Notes under the pieces: generated by a model | Seen by the model: the letters and a program-made list of their open reading frames with translations, nothing else | Told to the model about the DNA's origin: nothing | Database searches by the model: none | Translations under genes and position numbers: made by a program | Source of the DNA: an uncultured Ruegeria sp. | Lineage (GTDB): Bacteria; Pseudomonadota; Alphaproteobacteria; Rhodobacterales; Rhodobacteraceae | Reading direction: 5' to 3' | DNA length: 64,000 bases | NCBI RefSeq assembly: GCF_947500045.1 | Contig: NZ_CANMQQ010000009.1 | Location: 62,001 to 126,000, forward strand | Shown: piece by piece, positions 45,327 through 54,546 of the stretch | Layout: every line of letters starts with the position of its first letter | How positions within the stretch are numbered: position 1 is the first letter of the stretch

Positions 45327-45794
45327 ATGCACAGAATTTCAGCCCTTCCTACCGAACAGGTTCAGGCGTATCGCGCTGGCGCGCCTGACGGATATGGAAA
45401 CCCGCCGGAGCGCGCGATTTCCAACGGGGCGGGAAACCCTTGCCGACATTGCCTGACATATATTCCGAAGGGCAAAGATATGCTGGTATTGGCCCACCGC
45501 CCTTTTCCGGAAACGCAGCCCTATGCTGAAACCGGTCCTATCTTTCTATGTGCAGAACCGTGCCTGCGTTACGAAGATAGGGATGCATTGCCTGAGGCGC
45601 TGAGCGACTCACCCAACTACCTGATCAAAGGATATGGGTCGGACGATCGGATCGTCTATGGAACCGGGATCATTGCCCCGCAGGCGCAGTTGCAGGAGAC
45701 AGCCGAGAACATATTTGCCCGTTCAGATGTGGCTTATATCCACGTTAGATCAGCCTTGAACAACTGCTATCACGCGCGCATTGATCGCGCCTAA
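45327..45794 (+). CDS. DUF1203 family protein
   Basis: 155 residues from ATG 45327 (AAGGAGA 7 nt upstream). The DUF1203 pattern is visible: PCRHCLTYIPKGKDMLVLAHRPF in the first half, with a CxxC, then GPIFLCAEPC and a C-terminal VAYIHVRSALNNCYHARI. Four Cys in two pairs could bind a metal. Function unknown. Its stop overlaps the stop of the convergent ABC gene. Confidence 0.82.
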   Translation: MHRISALPTEQVQAYRAGAPDGYGNPPERAISNGAGNPCRHCLTYIPKGKDMLVLAHRPFPETQPYAETGPIFLCAEPCLRYEDRDALPEALSDSPNYLIKGYGSDDRIVYGTGIIAPQAQLQETAENIFARSDVAYIHVRSALNNCYHARIDRA

Positions 45795-46816
45795 AGCTTG
45801 ACGCGGTGCATACCCCGGCGCGGTTTGCCGGGGTCGTCAATCATGACGTCGTCAGTTCGGCTTGAGGTCAGCGCGAGGAACACATCCTCAAGATCGGCCT
45901 CTTCTGTGCGGACGTCGCGGATACGGATTCCGGCCTGACGCACCGCTTCGAGTACCTGTTCAGCGTTGGTTTGATTGCTGTGATACTGCAGCACAAGATC
46001 GCCATTCTCACGTTGAATTGCGGTCACGTTTTCGGCCTCGGGCAGAGCCTGGATAGGAGAATCTGGCACGATCACCATGGTTCGGCTGTCCATGCGGCCC
46101 AGCAGATTGGCCGTGCTGTCCTGCGCGATCTTTTCGCCGTGATTGATGATGGCGATCTCGTCGCACATCTCTTGCGCTTCTTCCAAGTAATGCGTGGTCA
46201 GGATGATGGTCATGCCCTGTTCATTCAGCTTGCGGACATTGGCCCACAGCATCTGGCGCAGTTCGATGTCGACGCCCGCAGTGGGTTCATCCAGCACCAA
46301 TATCTTGGGATGGTGCACCAGCGCTTTGGCCAGCAGCAAACGCCGCCGCATCCCACCCGAAAGCGTCCGCGCATAGGCTTCGGCTTTGTCGCTTAGGCCA
46401 ACGAGGTCGAGGATCTCATCGCTCCGCCGATCTGATTTGGGGACGCCATAAAGTCCGGCCTGAACCTCTAACGCGCCGCGCGGCGAAAAGAACGGATCAA
46501 GGTTCAACTCCTGCGGCATCACGCCAATGGCCGCGCGCGATTGGCGCGGGTTTCGATCCTGATCAAAGCCCCAGATCGAGACGCTGCCCGAGGTTTTGAC
46601 AACCAGACCCGCCAGAATATTGATCAGCGTCGATTTACCGGCGCCGTTCGGACCAAGCAGGCCGAATACCGAGCCCTGCGGCACAACCAGATCGATACCT
46701 TTCAGCGCTTGTTTCTCGGGCTGACCCTTGCTGCCGCGATAGGTCTTGCGCAGTGCGTTGATTGTGATTGCCGCATCGGCCATGTGGCCCTTGCCCCCGG
46801 ATTGCTCATCGCTCAT
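45791..46816 (-). CDS. ABC transporter ATP-binding protein (ABC-2 type, DUF4162 C-terminus)
   Basis: 341 residues from ATG 46816. The ATPase domain carries Walker A GPNGAGKST, signature LSGGMRRRL, Walker B LVLDEPTAGVD and switch His in ILTTHYLEEA, as in CcmA/NodI-like exporters. The C-terminal approx. 90 residues match the DUF4162 extension. No ABC-2 permease gene flanks it, so the partner is elsewhere. It is divergent from a small zinc-finger gene with only 54 nt between starts. Confidence 0.9.
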   Translation of the reverse strand: MSDEQSGGKGHMADAAITINALRKTYRGSKGQPEKQALKGIDLVVPQGSVFGLLGPNGAGKSTLINILAGLVVKTSGSVSIWGFDQDRNPRQSRAAIGVMPQELNLDPFFSPRGALEVQAGLYGVPKSDRRSDEILDLVGLSDKAEAYARTLSGGMRRRLLLAKALVHHPKILVLDEPTAGVDIELRQMLWANVRKLNEQGMTIILTTHYLEEAQEMCDEIAIINHGEKIAQDSTANLLGRMDSRTMVIVPDSPIQALPEAENVTAIQRENGDLVLQYHSNQTNAEQVLEAVRQAGIRIRDVRTEEADLEDVFLALTSSRTDDVMIDDPGKPRRGMHRVKL

Positions 46817-46870
46817 AAACGCACCTAATACATGCCCGCGAGGCCGACAACCAAAGAAGGATCGCCAGCC

Positions 46871-47056
46871 GTGACACTTGATGCGCCGGAAACCAAGATT
46901 GTCGACAAAGCCCGAGTCGCCTGCGATGGCGGCGAGGGCGCGCTGGGTCATCCGCGTGTCTGGCTGCAGATTCCTGAAGACACAGGTTGGGTCGAGTGCC
47001 CTTATTGCGATTGTAAATATGTGTTGCGTGATGCGGGCTCAGATCAAGGCAGCTAA
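46871..47056 (+). CDS. Small zinc-finger protein (zf-CHCC type)
   Basis: 61 residues from GTG 46871, preceded by GAAGGA at a long spacing of about 10 nt. The zinc motif is formed by Cys in RVACDGG, His in [13 protein letters not shown], and CPYC near the end (C-x-x-C), as in the NDUFS6-like zinc finger of complex I. Homologues of this length are common in Rhodobacteraceae. An upstream ATG at 46832 has no ribosome site. Likely a complex I-associated or general zinc-binding protein. Confidence 0.8.
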   Translation: MTLDAPETKIVDKARVACDGGEGALGHPRVWLQIPEDTGWVECPYCDCKYVLRDAGSDQGS

Positions 47057-47103
47057 AGGCCTTTGAAGCGCGCATTCGGGGCTCTGTTTGGCAGGGGAAG
47101 AAG

Positions 47104-47766
47104 ATGCTGTTCACAGCAAAGACAATCGATCTTTCCGAAAACCAGCCAATTGCGAACGGAACCGTGCGCAGTGTCTATGATTTTCCTGGCCAACCTGACC
47201 TTCTGATCAAGGTCTTTACCCGGTCCGAAGATCGCGTCTCTCACAGATTTGGTAAGCGTTTGGCGTGGAAATTGTTCCCCGAAGCGCAATATCGCAGCAC
47301 TCTGAAAGAACTGGAATGTGAGCTTCGCGTATCGCTGAAACTTGGGACGAAGATTGAGCACTCACCCCTGTCCAGAATGTTGGGCGTGGTCCAGACCAGT
47401 CGCGGGGCTGGTGTGGTTGTAGAGCGCATTGCTGGCCTTGATGGCGGTCTTGCGCCTAAGCTTTATGAAGTCTACCGCAACGGATTGGACGACCCGGCGT
47501 TGGATGCGCTGAATGTTTTTGTCGGGCAGATGTTTGACCATCATATCGTCGCGCGCGACGTCAAAAGCTCAAACATCGTCTATGGGACACGGGGCGCAGG
47601 ACCGGCCTGTTTTCTGATTGATGGATATGGAGAACGTAACCTCATCCCATTGCGCAGCCTGTCCCGACGCCTGAATGATCGCTCACTGAATAAACAGTTC
47701 GCACTGATTGCGGAAAAAGCAGGCTTGACGTGGAATGCGGAGCAACGCGCTTTTTCGACTACCTGA
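47104..47766 (+). CDS. YrbL-like kinase-fold protein
   Basis: 220 residues resembling the PhoP-network protein YrbL, a shortened protein-kinase-like fold. The N-lobe has GTVRSVYDFPGQPDLLIKV, with a candidate ATP-binding Lys, and the catalytic loop reads ARDVKSSNIVYG followed by FLIDGYG in place of DFG. Whether it phosphorylates anything is unknown. It is followed by polA on the same strand after 111 nt. Confidence 0.75.
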   Translation: MLFTAKTIDLSENQPIANGTVRSVYDFPGQPDLLIKVFTRSEDRVSHRFGKRLAWKLFPEAQYRSTLKELECELRVSLKLGTKIEHSPLSRMLGVVQTSRGAGVVVERIAGLDGGLAPKLYEVYRNGLDDPALDALNVFVGQMFDHHIVARDVKSSNIVYGTRGAGPACFLIDGYGERNLIPLRSLSRRLNDRSLNKQFALIAEKAGLTWNAEQRAFSTT

Positions 47767-47877
47767 GGTCCGGTTTCGAATATCACCCCAAGGAACCGAC
47801 CATTTGAATGTTGACCGGCCTCGTCTTTTATTCAGCCCTTCTGTACAACTTGGCGCAACCCAGCGCAGGAGCCCCCT

Positions 47878-50679
47878 ATGACCACGACCCAATTCGGAAA
47901 AGGCTGCCATCTGCATCTGATTGACGGATCGGCCTTTATCTTCCGTGCCTATCATGCCCTGCCGCCGTTGACGCGGAAATCGGACGGGTTGCCGATTGGG
48001 GCGGTCTCGGGTTTTTGCAACATGCTGCAGAAATATGTCGAAGATAACGCAGGGCCTGATGCACCAACGCATGTGGCGGTGATCTTTGACAAGGGATCGC
48101 ACACGTTCCGCAACGATCTGTATGACCTGTATAAGGCCAACCGCGAGGCAATGCCCGAGGACCTGCGCCCGCAGATGCCCCTGACCCGCGAAGCGACGCG
48201 CGCGTTTAACATCGCCTGCAAAGAGCTTGAGGGGTACGAGGCTGACGACATCATCGCGACCCTTGCGGTTCAGGCGCGTGAGGCCGGTGGCCGAGTGACC
48301 ATCGTCAGCTCTGACAAGGACCTGATGCAGCTTGTTGGTGGTGGCGTCGAGATGCTTGATGCGATGAAGAACAAGCGCATCGACCGTGACGGGGTGATCG
48401 AGAAATTCGGTGTGGGACCAGAACGGGTGGTCGATGTGCAGGCGCTGGCTGGCGACTCGGTTGATAACGTACCGGGGGCTCCGGGGATCGGGGTGAAAAC
48501 TGCTGCGCTGTTGATCAACGAATATGGTGATCTCGAAACGCTGCTGGACCGCGCAGAAGAGATCAAACAGCCTAAGCGCCGCCAGACACTGATCGAAAAG
48601 CGCGATCAAATTGAGCTGTCTAAGAAATTAGTACAGCTGGACGAACAGACGCCGCTGGATTTCACTCTGGATGATTTGGAAGTGAAGGATCCTGATGCCG
48701 AAACCCTGCTGGGTTTTCTGGCTGAGATGGAGTTCCGCACGCTGACCAAGCGGATTGCTGACAAGCTGGGGGCTGAAGCCCCGGTCATCGCAGACGCGCC
48801 TGCTCCGGTCGATGAACCCGAGGCCGAGGCGATCCCGTTCGACGCGTCGAAATACGAATGCGTGCGCGATGCGGGTGCTTTGCAGAAATGGATCGATCAG
48901 GCCTATGAGCGTGGCTGGATCGCTGTGGATACTGAAACCACCGGCCTGAATGAGATGATCGCCGATCTGGTTGGCATTTCGCTGTGTGTTGGGGCGGGTG
49001 AAGCCTGCTATATCCCACTGACGCATCGCGAAAGTGCAACCGATGATCTATTCGGATCAGACGCGTTGGCCGAGGGGCAGATGCCGGTGGATGAGGCCTT
49101 GACCTTACTGAAACCGATGTTTGAGGACCCGTCGATCCTGAAGATCGGGCAGAACATGAAATACGATGCCAAGATATTCAGACGGTATGGCGTCGATGTT
49201 GCACCCATCGATGACACGATGCTGATGTCCTATGCAATGCATGGCGGTGAGCACGGGCATGGTATGGATACGCTGTCTGAACGCTATCTCAGCCATACGC
49301 CGATCCCTATCAAACCGCTGTTGGGGTCGGGCAAGTCAGCGATCACTTTTGACAAGGTTCCGATTGACGAGGCAACGGCTTATGCGGCCGAGGATGCAGA
49401 TATCACGCTGCGCCTGTGGAAACTGTTCAAGCCGCAGCTGCATCAGGTTCAGGTGACGACAGTTTATGAAACGCTAGAACGTCCGCTGGTCCCGGTTCTG
49501 AGCGAAATGGAGATGCATGGCATCAAAGTCGACCGCGATGTGCTATCGCGTATGTCCAACGCGTTTGCGCAGAAAATGGCCGGGTTAGAGGCTGACATCC
49601 ACGAACTGGCGGGGGAGAACTTCAATGTCGGGTCTCCGGCGCAGCTGGGCGAAATCCTGTTCGACAAGATGGGGCTTGAGGGCGGCAAGAAAGGCAAGAC
49701 CGGGAAATACTCGACAGGTGCTGATATTCTTGAGGATCTTGCCACCGAACATGAATTGCCACGCCGGGTGTTGGACTGGCGGCAGCTGTCCAAGTTAAAA
49801 TCGACCTACACCGACGCGCTTCAGACCCACATCAACCCGGATACGGGAAGGGTGCATACGTCTTATTCGATCACCGGGGCGAACACCGGGCGATTGGCGT
49901 CGACCGATCCAAACCTGCAGAATATACCGGTGCGAACGGAAGAAGGACGACGCATTCGCGAGGCGTTTATTGCAGAGCCGGGGAATGTGTTGGTCAGTTT
50001 GGACTATAGCCAGATCGAGCTGCGGATTCTGGCCCATATTGCGGATATTCCGACCCTGAAACAGGCCTTTGCAGATGGCTTGGACATTCACGCCATGACA
50101 GCGTCCGAAATGTTCGATGTTCCGCTGGATGAGATGACGCCGGATATCAGGCGGCAGGCCAAGGCGATCAACTTTGGTGTGATTTATGGCATTTCGGGCT
50201 TTGGTCTGGCGCGCAATCTGCGCATCCCGCGGGCGGACGCTCAGGGCTTCATCGATCGCTATTTCGAACGCTTCCCCGGCATACGACGCTATATGGACGA
50301 CACGATCGCTTTCGCGAAAGAAAATGGCTATGTGCAGACACTGTTCGGGCGAAAAATCCATACGCCCGAGATTAATGCGAAGGGACCGCATGCTGGGTTT
50401 TCACGCCGTGCAGCGATCAACGCACCGATTCAGGGGACGGCAGCAGATGTGATCCGGCGTGCGATGGTGCGGATGCCAGACGCGATTAACGGTTTGCCCG
50501 CCAAGATGCTTCTGCAGGTGCATGATGAGCTGTTGTTCGAGGTGGCCGAGGATGCCGTGGATCAGACCATTTCAGTCGCGCGTGCGGTGATGGAAGGGGC
50601 TGCGGACCCAGCGGTGAAGCTGGATATCAAGCTGATCGCGGACGCCGGACAGGGGCCGAACTGGGCCGAAGCGCACTAG
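47878..50679 (+). CDS. polA: DNA polymerase I
   Basis: 933 residues with three domains. The 5'-3' exonuclease (about 1-290) contains FDKGSHTFRNDLY, EADDIIATLA and GDSVDNVPGAPGIGVKTA. The 3'-5' proofreading domain begins at AVDTETTGLNE and retains the Asp in YAAEDADITLRLW, so proofreading looks intact. The polymerase domain has DYSQIELRILAHI (motif A), RRQAKAINFGVIYGIS (motif B) and QVHDELLFE (motif C). Involved in repair and Okazaki-fragment processing. Confidence 0.98.
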   Translation: MTTTQFGKGCHLHLIDGSAFIFRAYHALPPLTRKSDGLPIGAVSGFCNMLQKYVEDNAGPDAPTHVAVIFDKGSHTFRNDLYDLYKANREAMPEDLRPQMPLTREATRAFNIACKELEGYEADDIIATLAVQAREAGGRVTIVSSDKDLMQLVGGGVEMLDAMKNKRIDRDGVIEKFGVGPERVVDVQALAGDSVDNVPGAPGIGVKTAALLINEYGDLETLLDRAEEIKQPKRRQTLIEKRDQIELSKKLVQLDEQTPLDFTLDDLEVKDPDAETLLGFLAEMEFRTLTKRIADKLGAEAPVIADAPAPVDEPEAEAIPFDASKYECVRDAGALQKWIDQAYERGWIAVDTETTGLNEMIADLVGISLCVGAGEACYIPLTHRESATDDLFGSDALAEGQMPVDEALTLLKPMFEDPSILKIGQNMKYDAKIFRRYGVDVAPIDDTMLMSYAMHGGEHGHGMDTLSERYLSHTPIPIKPLLGSGKSAITFDKVPIDEATAYAAEDADITLRLWKLFKPQLHQVQVTTVYETLERPLVPVLSEMEMHGIKVDRDVLSRMSNAFAQKMAGLEADIHELAGENFNVGSPAQLGEILFDKMGLEGGKKGKTGKYSTGADILEDLATEHELPRRVLDWRQLSKLKSTYTDALQTHINPDTGRVHTSYSITGANTGRLASTDPNLQNIPVRTEEGRRIREAFIAEPGNVLVSLDYSQIELRILAHIADIPTLKQAFADGLDIHAMTASEMFDVPLDEMTPDIRRQAKAINFGVIYGISGFGLARNLRIPRADAQGFIDRYFERFPGIRRYMDDTIAFAKENGYVQTLFGRKIHTPEINAKGPHAGFSRRAAINAPIQGTAADVIRRAMVRMPDAINGLPAKMLLQVHDELLFEVAEDAVDQTISVARAVMEGAADPAVKLDIKLIADAGQGPNWAEAH

Positions 50680-50722
50680 GGGTGGCGCTGCTCATCACGC
50701 CCTGCGGGCCCTCTTTGCAGCG

Positions 50723-50743
50723 GGTCAGGCCTGAGGCCTGACC
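50723..50743. terminator. Stem-loop at convergent polA / DUF2798 ends
   Basis: A 9-bp stem GGTCAGGCC/GGCCTGACC with a 3-nt loop, overlapping the last codons of the DUF2798 gene and 44 nt after the polA stop. No T-run is present. Confidence 0.4.
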
Positions 50744-50955
50744 AGGCGCGCGATCAGTCGTTTCACGGACGGTCCCAGCGTCAGGATCACGGTGAAGGCG
50801 ATGGGCCAGCAGAAGATCCATGAAGCCATCCAATCCCCAAATGTCGAAGGGCCAAGGCCGATGGCCTTCACCGTGGCAATACCGGTGACGATGCAGGACA
50901 TGAGACCGGACATGATCAGGGCGAACAGGGCATTGGCAAAGCGGGCAGGGATCAT
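50725..50955 (-). CDS. DUF2798 small membrane protein
   Basis: 76 residues with two hydrophobic helices (about 9-30 and 43-62) separated by a short polar loop, matching DUF2798. It starts with the typical RFANALFALIMSGLMSC. The C-terminus is basic, suggesting a cytoplasmic tail. Function unknown. It follows hyi on the same strand after 73 nt. Confidence 0.78.
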   Translation of the reverse strand: MIPARFANALFALIMSGLMSCIVTGIATVKAIGLGPSTFGDWMASWIFCWPIAFTVILTLGPSVKRLIARLVRPQA

Positions 50956-51028
50956 GTGCGGCGTCCTTGGCGTGTCGATATCTTCAATTGCGCCATTTCA
51001 GCCCGAAAATCCAGTCTTGATGCAGGTG

Positions 51029-51784
51029 CTATTGCCGCATCCATACCAGCGAATCCTCGGTCCGCCGGGTAGAGGGTGTGTATTCGGCACTGACCCAACC
51101 GTCATAGCCGGACTGGTCCATTGTGGTAAAAAGCGCGGGGAAATCCGTCTTGCCCAGACCGGGTTCTGAACGATCCGGAGCGGCCCCGATTTGCGCGTGT
51201 ACGATACGGGGCAGAAAGCGATGCCAGATCGCCAGCGCGTCGCCATGGATCATCTGCGCATGAAAGCTGTCATATTGCAGGCCGACATTCGGCCGATCGA
51301 CATGGTCCAGCACCTCAGCGGCCAAATCATAGTCGTTCAGGAAGTAACCGGGTTGCGAAACCTCGTTCAGGGGTTCGATCGTAAATTGCTGATCCGGCGC
51401 GGTATCTGCAGCCCATTGTAGGTTTTCGACAAAGCAGGCGAAGGCATCCGGGCCGGAGCTGTATCCTGCCATGACGTGGATAAACCGGGGCCGCAGGATA
51501 TCGGCATAGCGCAGAACACGGCGGATGTCGGATTGAAACCGGGCCCTACCGCCGGGGACGGCTGCATAACCTGGCGCGCCACCGGTGTAGTTGGGAGGCG
51601 GGGCATTGATCAGCACCAGGTCAAGCCCGTTGGCCAATAGCGCCCGGCGGGTTTCTTTGGCTGCCAGATCGTAGGGGAAGAGGATTTCTACAGCGGTGAA
51701 ACCAGCCTTCGCAGCGGCTTGAAACCGGTCGAGATAGGGCAGCTCGGTAAACAACAGCGAAAGATTGGCGGCAAATCGGGGCAT
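51029..51784 (-). CDS. hyi: Hydroxypyruvate isomerase
   Basis: Interconverts hydroxypyruvate and tartronate semialdehyde (251 residues). The TIM barrel begins with FAANLSLLFTELPYLDRFQAAAKAGF, typical of Hyi/OtnI. Metal and catalytic segments are FTIEPLNEVSQPGYFL, QYDSFHAQMIHGD, HAQIGAAPDRSEP and VSAEYTPS. No glyoxylate carboligase or tartronate reductase gene is adjacent. OtnI-type 2-oxo-tetronate isomerase is an alternative. Confidence 0.88.
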   Translation of the reverse strand: MPRFAANLSLLFTELPYLDRFQAAAKAGFTAVEILFPYDLAAKETRRALLANGLDLVLINAPPPNYTGGAPGYAAVPGGRARFQSDIRRVLRYADILRPRFIHVMAGYSSGPDAFACFVENLQWAADTAPDQQFTIEPLNEVSQPGYFLNDYDLAAEVLDHVDRPNVGLQYDSFHAQMIHGDALAIWHRFLPRIVHAQIGAAPDRSEPGLGKTDFPALFTTMDQSGYDGWVSAEYTPSTRRTEDSLVWMRQ

Positions 51785-51957
51785 GGGGCATCCGGTCTGT
51801 GATTTTGTGAAGACTAGCGATCACGATTGGCGCGGGAAAGAGACTGAAAACGACAGATTGTCGAAAATCTACCAGATTGCGGGCTTCGAATCAGGAACCA
51901 TCAAGCTCAGGCAGTGTCTCGTTGCGAGCGCTGTATCAACAAGAAGGTCTGATCACG

Positions 51958-52914
51958 ATGGCCATGAGCCACGAACCCGCGTGCGGGACCGCCCTAGCTG
52001 TATCTGATGGCCGGCAGGCCACATTTACTGGCAATACGCTGGCGGTGGCTTCGATGTTGACTTGGGCGGCGGGTTTTCCGGCGGCTGAGGTCTTGTTGCA
52101 AAGCTGGCCACCAATCTCGCTGTTTGCTGTACGTATCGCCCTTGCAGTGCTGGTCATGGTGCCGATTTGGTTCATTTTGGACGGGCCCGCGCGGGTGCTG
52201 GGTGCCCGCTGGAGGCATGCGTTTTTCGTGGGTGGCCTGGGGATCGGAGCGGGGATGTTCCTGATCCTTGTCGCGCAGAAGCTAACCGACCCTGTCACCG
52301 TTGTGATCATCGCCTCGTGCGCGCCGTTAATTGCAACTCTGTTGGAATTGGCGGCGGGAACACGGCGATTGCGGTGGAATTTTGCGCTGGGCATTGCGAT
52401 TTCGATCCTAGGCGGGCTGATCGCGACCAGCGCGGTGGCTCCGGCGCAACTGGGACTTGGCGCGGCTTGCGCTGTGGTGTCGACCGCGCTGTTCTGTTGG
52501 GCTAGCATGGCCACGGCGCGCGATTTCCCCGAGCTCAGCCAGTTGGGTCGCAGCACCATCACGCTGGCCGGCGGGCTCTCGACAGCAGCCGTTCTTGTTC
52601 CAGTTGCAGGTGTTCTGGGGTTAGAGGTCATGCCCACGCGCCAGGTCGATGCGCCACAAATGGGGATGTTGGTATTTTACGCATTGTTTTCGATGGGCCT
52701 GAGCCAGTTTTTCTTCATCGCATCAGTCGGCAAACTGGGCGTCGCCCTGGCCTCGTTCCACATGAACATCACGCCGTTCTATGTGATGATCGTCATGTTG
52801 GCGTTGGGAGAGGACTGGAATTGGACCCGCGCACTGGGTGCAGCGCTTGTGGCGCTTGCGGTGGTGCTGGCGCAGGACCGCAAACCCTGGCCAGTTCAGC
52901 CATCCAGCGCCTGA
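51958..52914 (+). CDS. DMT-superfamily (EamA) transporter
   Basis: 318 residues from ATG 51958 (GAAGG upstream; ATG 51964 also possible). Ten helices in two EamA repeats, the first from NTLAVASMLTWAAGFPAAEVLL. The end includes MNITPFYVMIVMLALGEDWNW, a conserved late-helix segment. The substrate is unknown. Third transporter of this superfamily in the window. It overlaps the convergent DUF1285 gene by 19 nt. Confidence 0.86.
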   Translation: MAMSHEPACGTALAVSDGRQATFTGNTLAVASMLTWAAGFPAAEVLLQSWPPISLFAVRIALAVLVMVPIWFILDGPARVLGARWRHAFFVGGLGIGAGMFLILVAQKLTDPVTVVIIASCAPLIATLLELAAGTRRLRWNFALGIAISILGGLIATSAVAPAQLGLGAACAVVSTALFCWASMATARDFPELSQLGRSTITLAGGLSTAAVLVPVAGVLGLEVMPTRQVDAPQMGMLVFYALFSMGLSQFFFIASVGKLGVALASFHMNITPFYVMIVMLALGEDWNWTRALGAALVALAVVLAQDRKPWPVQPSSA

Positions 52915-53486
52915 GACGCGATCAGAGGGAAGAACTGGCCGTCTGACCACACGCCGAACCAACCATCATGATGGGTGCCGATCTCGACCAATCGGTAGAA
53001 GCTCTTGCGATCGATGCGTGCTTCTAGGTTTGTGCGCACCAATATGTATAGCGACGGCTCATCTGTTTCCGAATCAAAGACAATGCGGATTGGATGATCG
53101 GGCCCGGCGATGGCTGTATCTTCCACATGTGTCGTGAAGGTCAGGCGCTGCGCGTCGCCTACACCGTCCTGATCGAAATCAACGGCGATAAACGGTGCGT
53201 CCTCAACAGTGATTCCCACCTTTTCGACCGGAGTGACCAGAAAGTACTTGCCCTTTTCTTTCTTAAGAATTGAGGAAAATAGCTTCACAAGCTCGAACCG
53301 GGTGATGGGGGACCCTAGATAACTCCATGAGCCATCTTTTTTGATCTTGATGTCCAGATCGCCACAAAACGGAGGATTCCATAGGTGAACAGGCGGCAAA
53401 CCTCGCGTTTTGGTCGCTTTGACTGATTTCGCCAGACCGTCTGGCGAAGGGGTCACGGGTTTTTGTCCGCTCATTGCTTTTGCCAT
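52896..53486 (-). CDS. DUF1285 family protein
   Basis: 196 residues matching DUF1285: PPVHLWNPPFCGDLDIKIKKDGSWSYLGSPITR at the start and a C-terminal HHDGWFGVWSDGQFFPLI. The protein is cytosolic with no membrane segments. Start uncertain: ATG 53486 has AGAGGAA very close, ATG 53474 has it further away. Function unknown. It is divergent from the MoxR operon, with which homologues are commonly neighboured. Confidence 0.82.
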   Translation of the reverse strand: MAKAMSGQKPVTPSPDGLAKSVKATKTRGLPPVHLWNPPFCGDLDIKIKKDGSWSYLGSPITRFELVKLFSSILKKEKGKYFLVTPVEKVGITVEDAPFIAVDFDQDGVGDAQRLTFTTHVEDTAIAGPDHPIRIVFDSETDEPSLYILVRTNLEARIDRKSFYRLVEIGTHHDGWFGVWSDGQFFPLIASQALDG

Positions 53487-53538
53487 TTCCTCTCAGCGCG
53501 ATACACTTCAATCATAACAGTCCATGGAAGGGAACCTT

Positions 53539-54546
53539 ATGTCCGAACCTGCCGACCTCGTGTCCGAGATCGAAGCGCTGGAAAACAAGCTGCAAGAGGC
53601 CAAATCCTCGATCACCCGCCGCTTTATCGGGCAGGAGAAGGTCGTGGACCTGACCTTGACCGCGCTTTTGTGCGGGGGGCACGCGTTGTTGATCGGCTTG
53701 CCGGGGCTGGGCAAAACGCGATTGGTCGAGACGTTGTCGACCGTGATGGGCCTGCATGGTAACCGCATCCAGTTCACGCCTGACCTGATGCCGGCCGATA
53801 TTCTGGGGTCCGAGGTTCTGGACACCGCCGAAGATGGCAGCCGCCATTTCCGCTTTATTTCCGGCCCGATTTTCTGTGAGCTGCTGATGGCGGATGAGAT
53901 CAACCGCGCCAGTCCCCGTACTCAGTCGGCTTTGCTGCAGGCGATGCAGGAGCGAACGGTGACAGTTGCGGGTGAAGATCGTGATTTGGGTGTGCCGTTC
54001 CACGTGCTGGCGACGCAAAACCCGATTGAGCAAGAGGGCACCTATCCGCTGCCCGAAGCTCAGCTGGACCGTTTTCTGGTACAGGTCGATGTAGAATACC
54101 CCGACCGTCAAACCGAACGCGACATCCTTCTGGCCACCACGGGCGTCGAGGAAGCCGAAGCGCATCAGATTTTCACCAAAGATGAATTGCTTGCCGCGCA
54201 GGTTCTGCTGCGTCGGATGCCGGTGGGAGATTCGGTAGTCGAGCTGATCCTTGATCTGGTCCGCGCCTTCCGCCCGGATGAAGAAGGCGCGTCCGAGCGG
54301 GTGAAGGAAACCGTCGCTTGGGGGCCTGGACCACGGGCGGCGCAGGCGCTGATGATGACCGTGCGCGCCAATGCGATGTTGCAAGGTCGTCTGGCACCGA
54401 ATGCCGAGGACGTGCTGGAGATGGCGCGCCCGGTACTCAGCCACCGCATGGCGCTGAACTTTGCGGCACGGGCGCGGGGCGACAGCCTGTCTGATCTGAT
54501 CGAGTCCACGGCCGCCGGTCTTGTCCGCACCGAGGCTGCGGCGTGA
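53539..54546 (+). CDS. MoxR-family AAA+ ATPase
   Basis: 335 residues from ATG 53539 (GAAGGG 7 nt upstream). Walker A GLPGLGKTR, Walker B LMADEINRASPRTQSALLQAMQE, sensor LATQNPIEQEGTYPLPEAQLDRF with the arginine finger region, and the C-terminal MoxR lid are all present. MoxR ATPases act as chaperones with von-Willebrand-factor proteins, for which DUF58 is the usual partner. First gene of a four-gene operon joined by ATGA overlaps. Confidence 0.93.
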   Translation: MSEPADLVSEIEALENKLQEAKSSITRRFIGQEKVVDLTLTALLCGGHALLIGLPGLGKTRLVETLSTVMGLHGNRIQFTPDLMPADILGSEVLDTAEDGSRHFRFISGPIFCELLMADEINRASPRTQSALLQAMQERTVTVAGEDRDLGVPFHVLATQNPIEQEGTYPLPEAQLDRFLVQVDVEYPDRQTERDILLATTGVEEAEAHQIFTKDELLAAQVLLRRMPVGDSVVELILDLVRAFRPDEEGASERVKETVAWGPGPRAAQALMMTVRANAMLQGRLAPNAEDVLEMARPVLSHRMALNFAARARGDSLSDLIESTAAGLVRTEAAA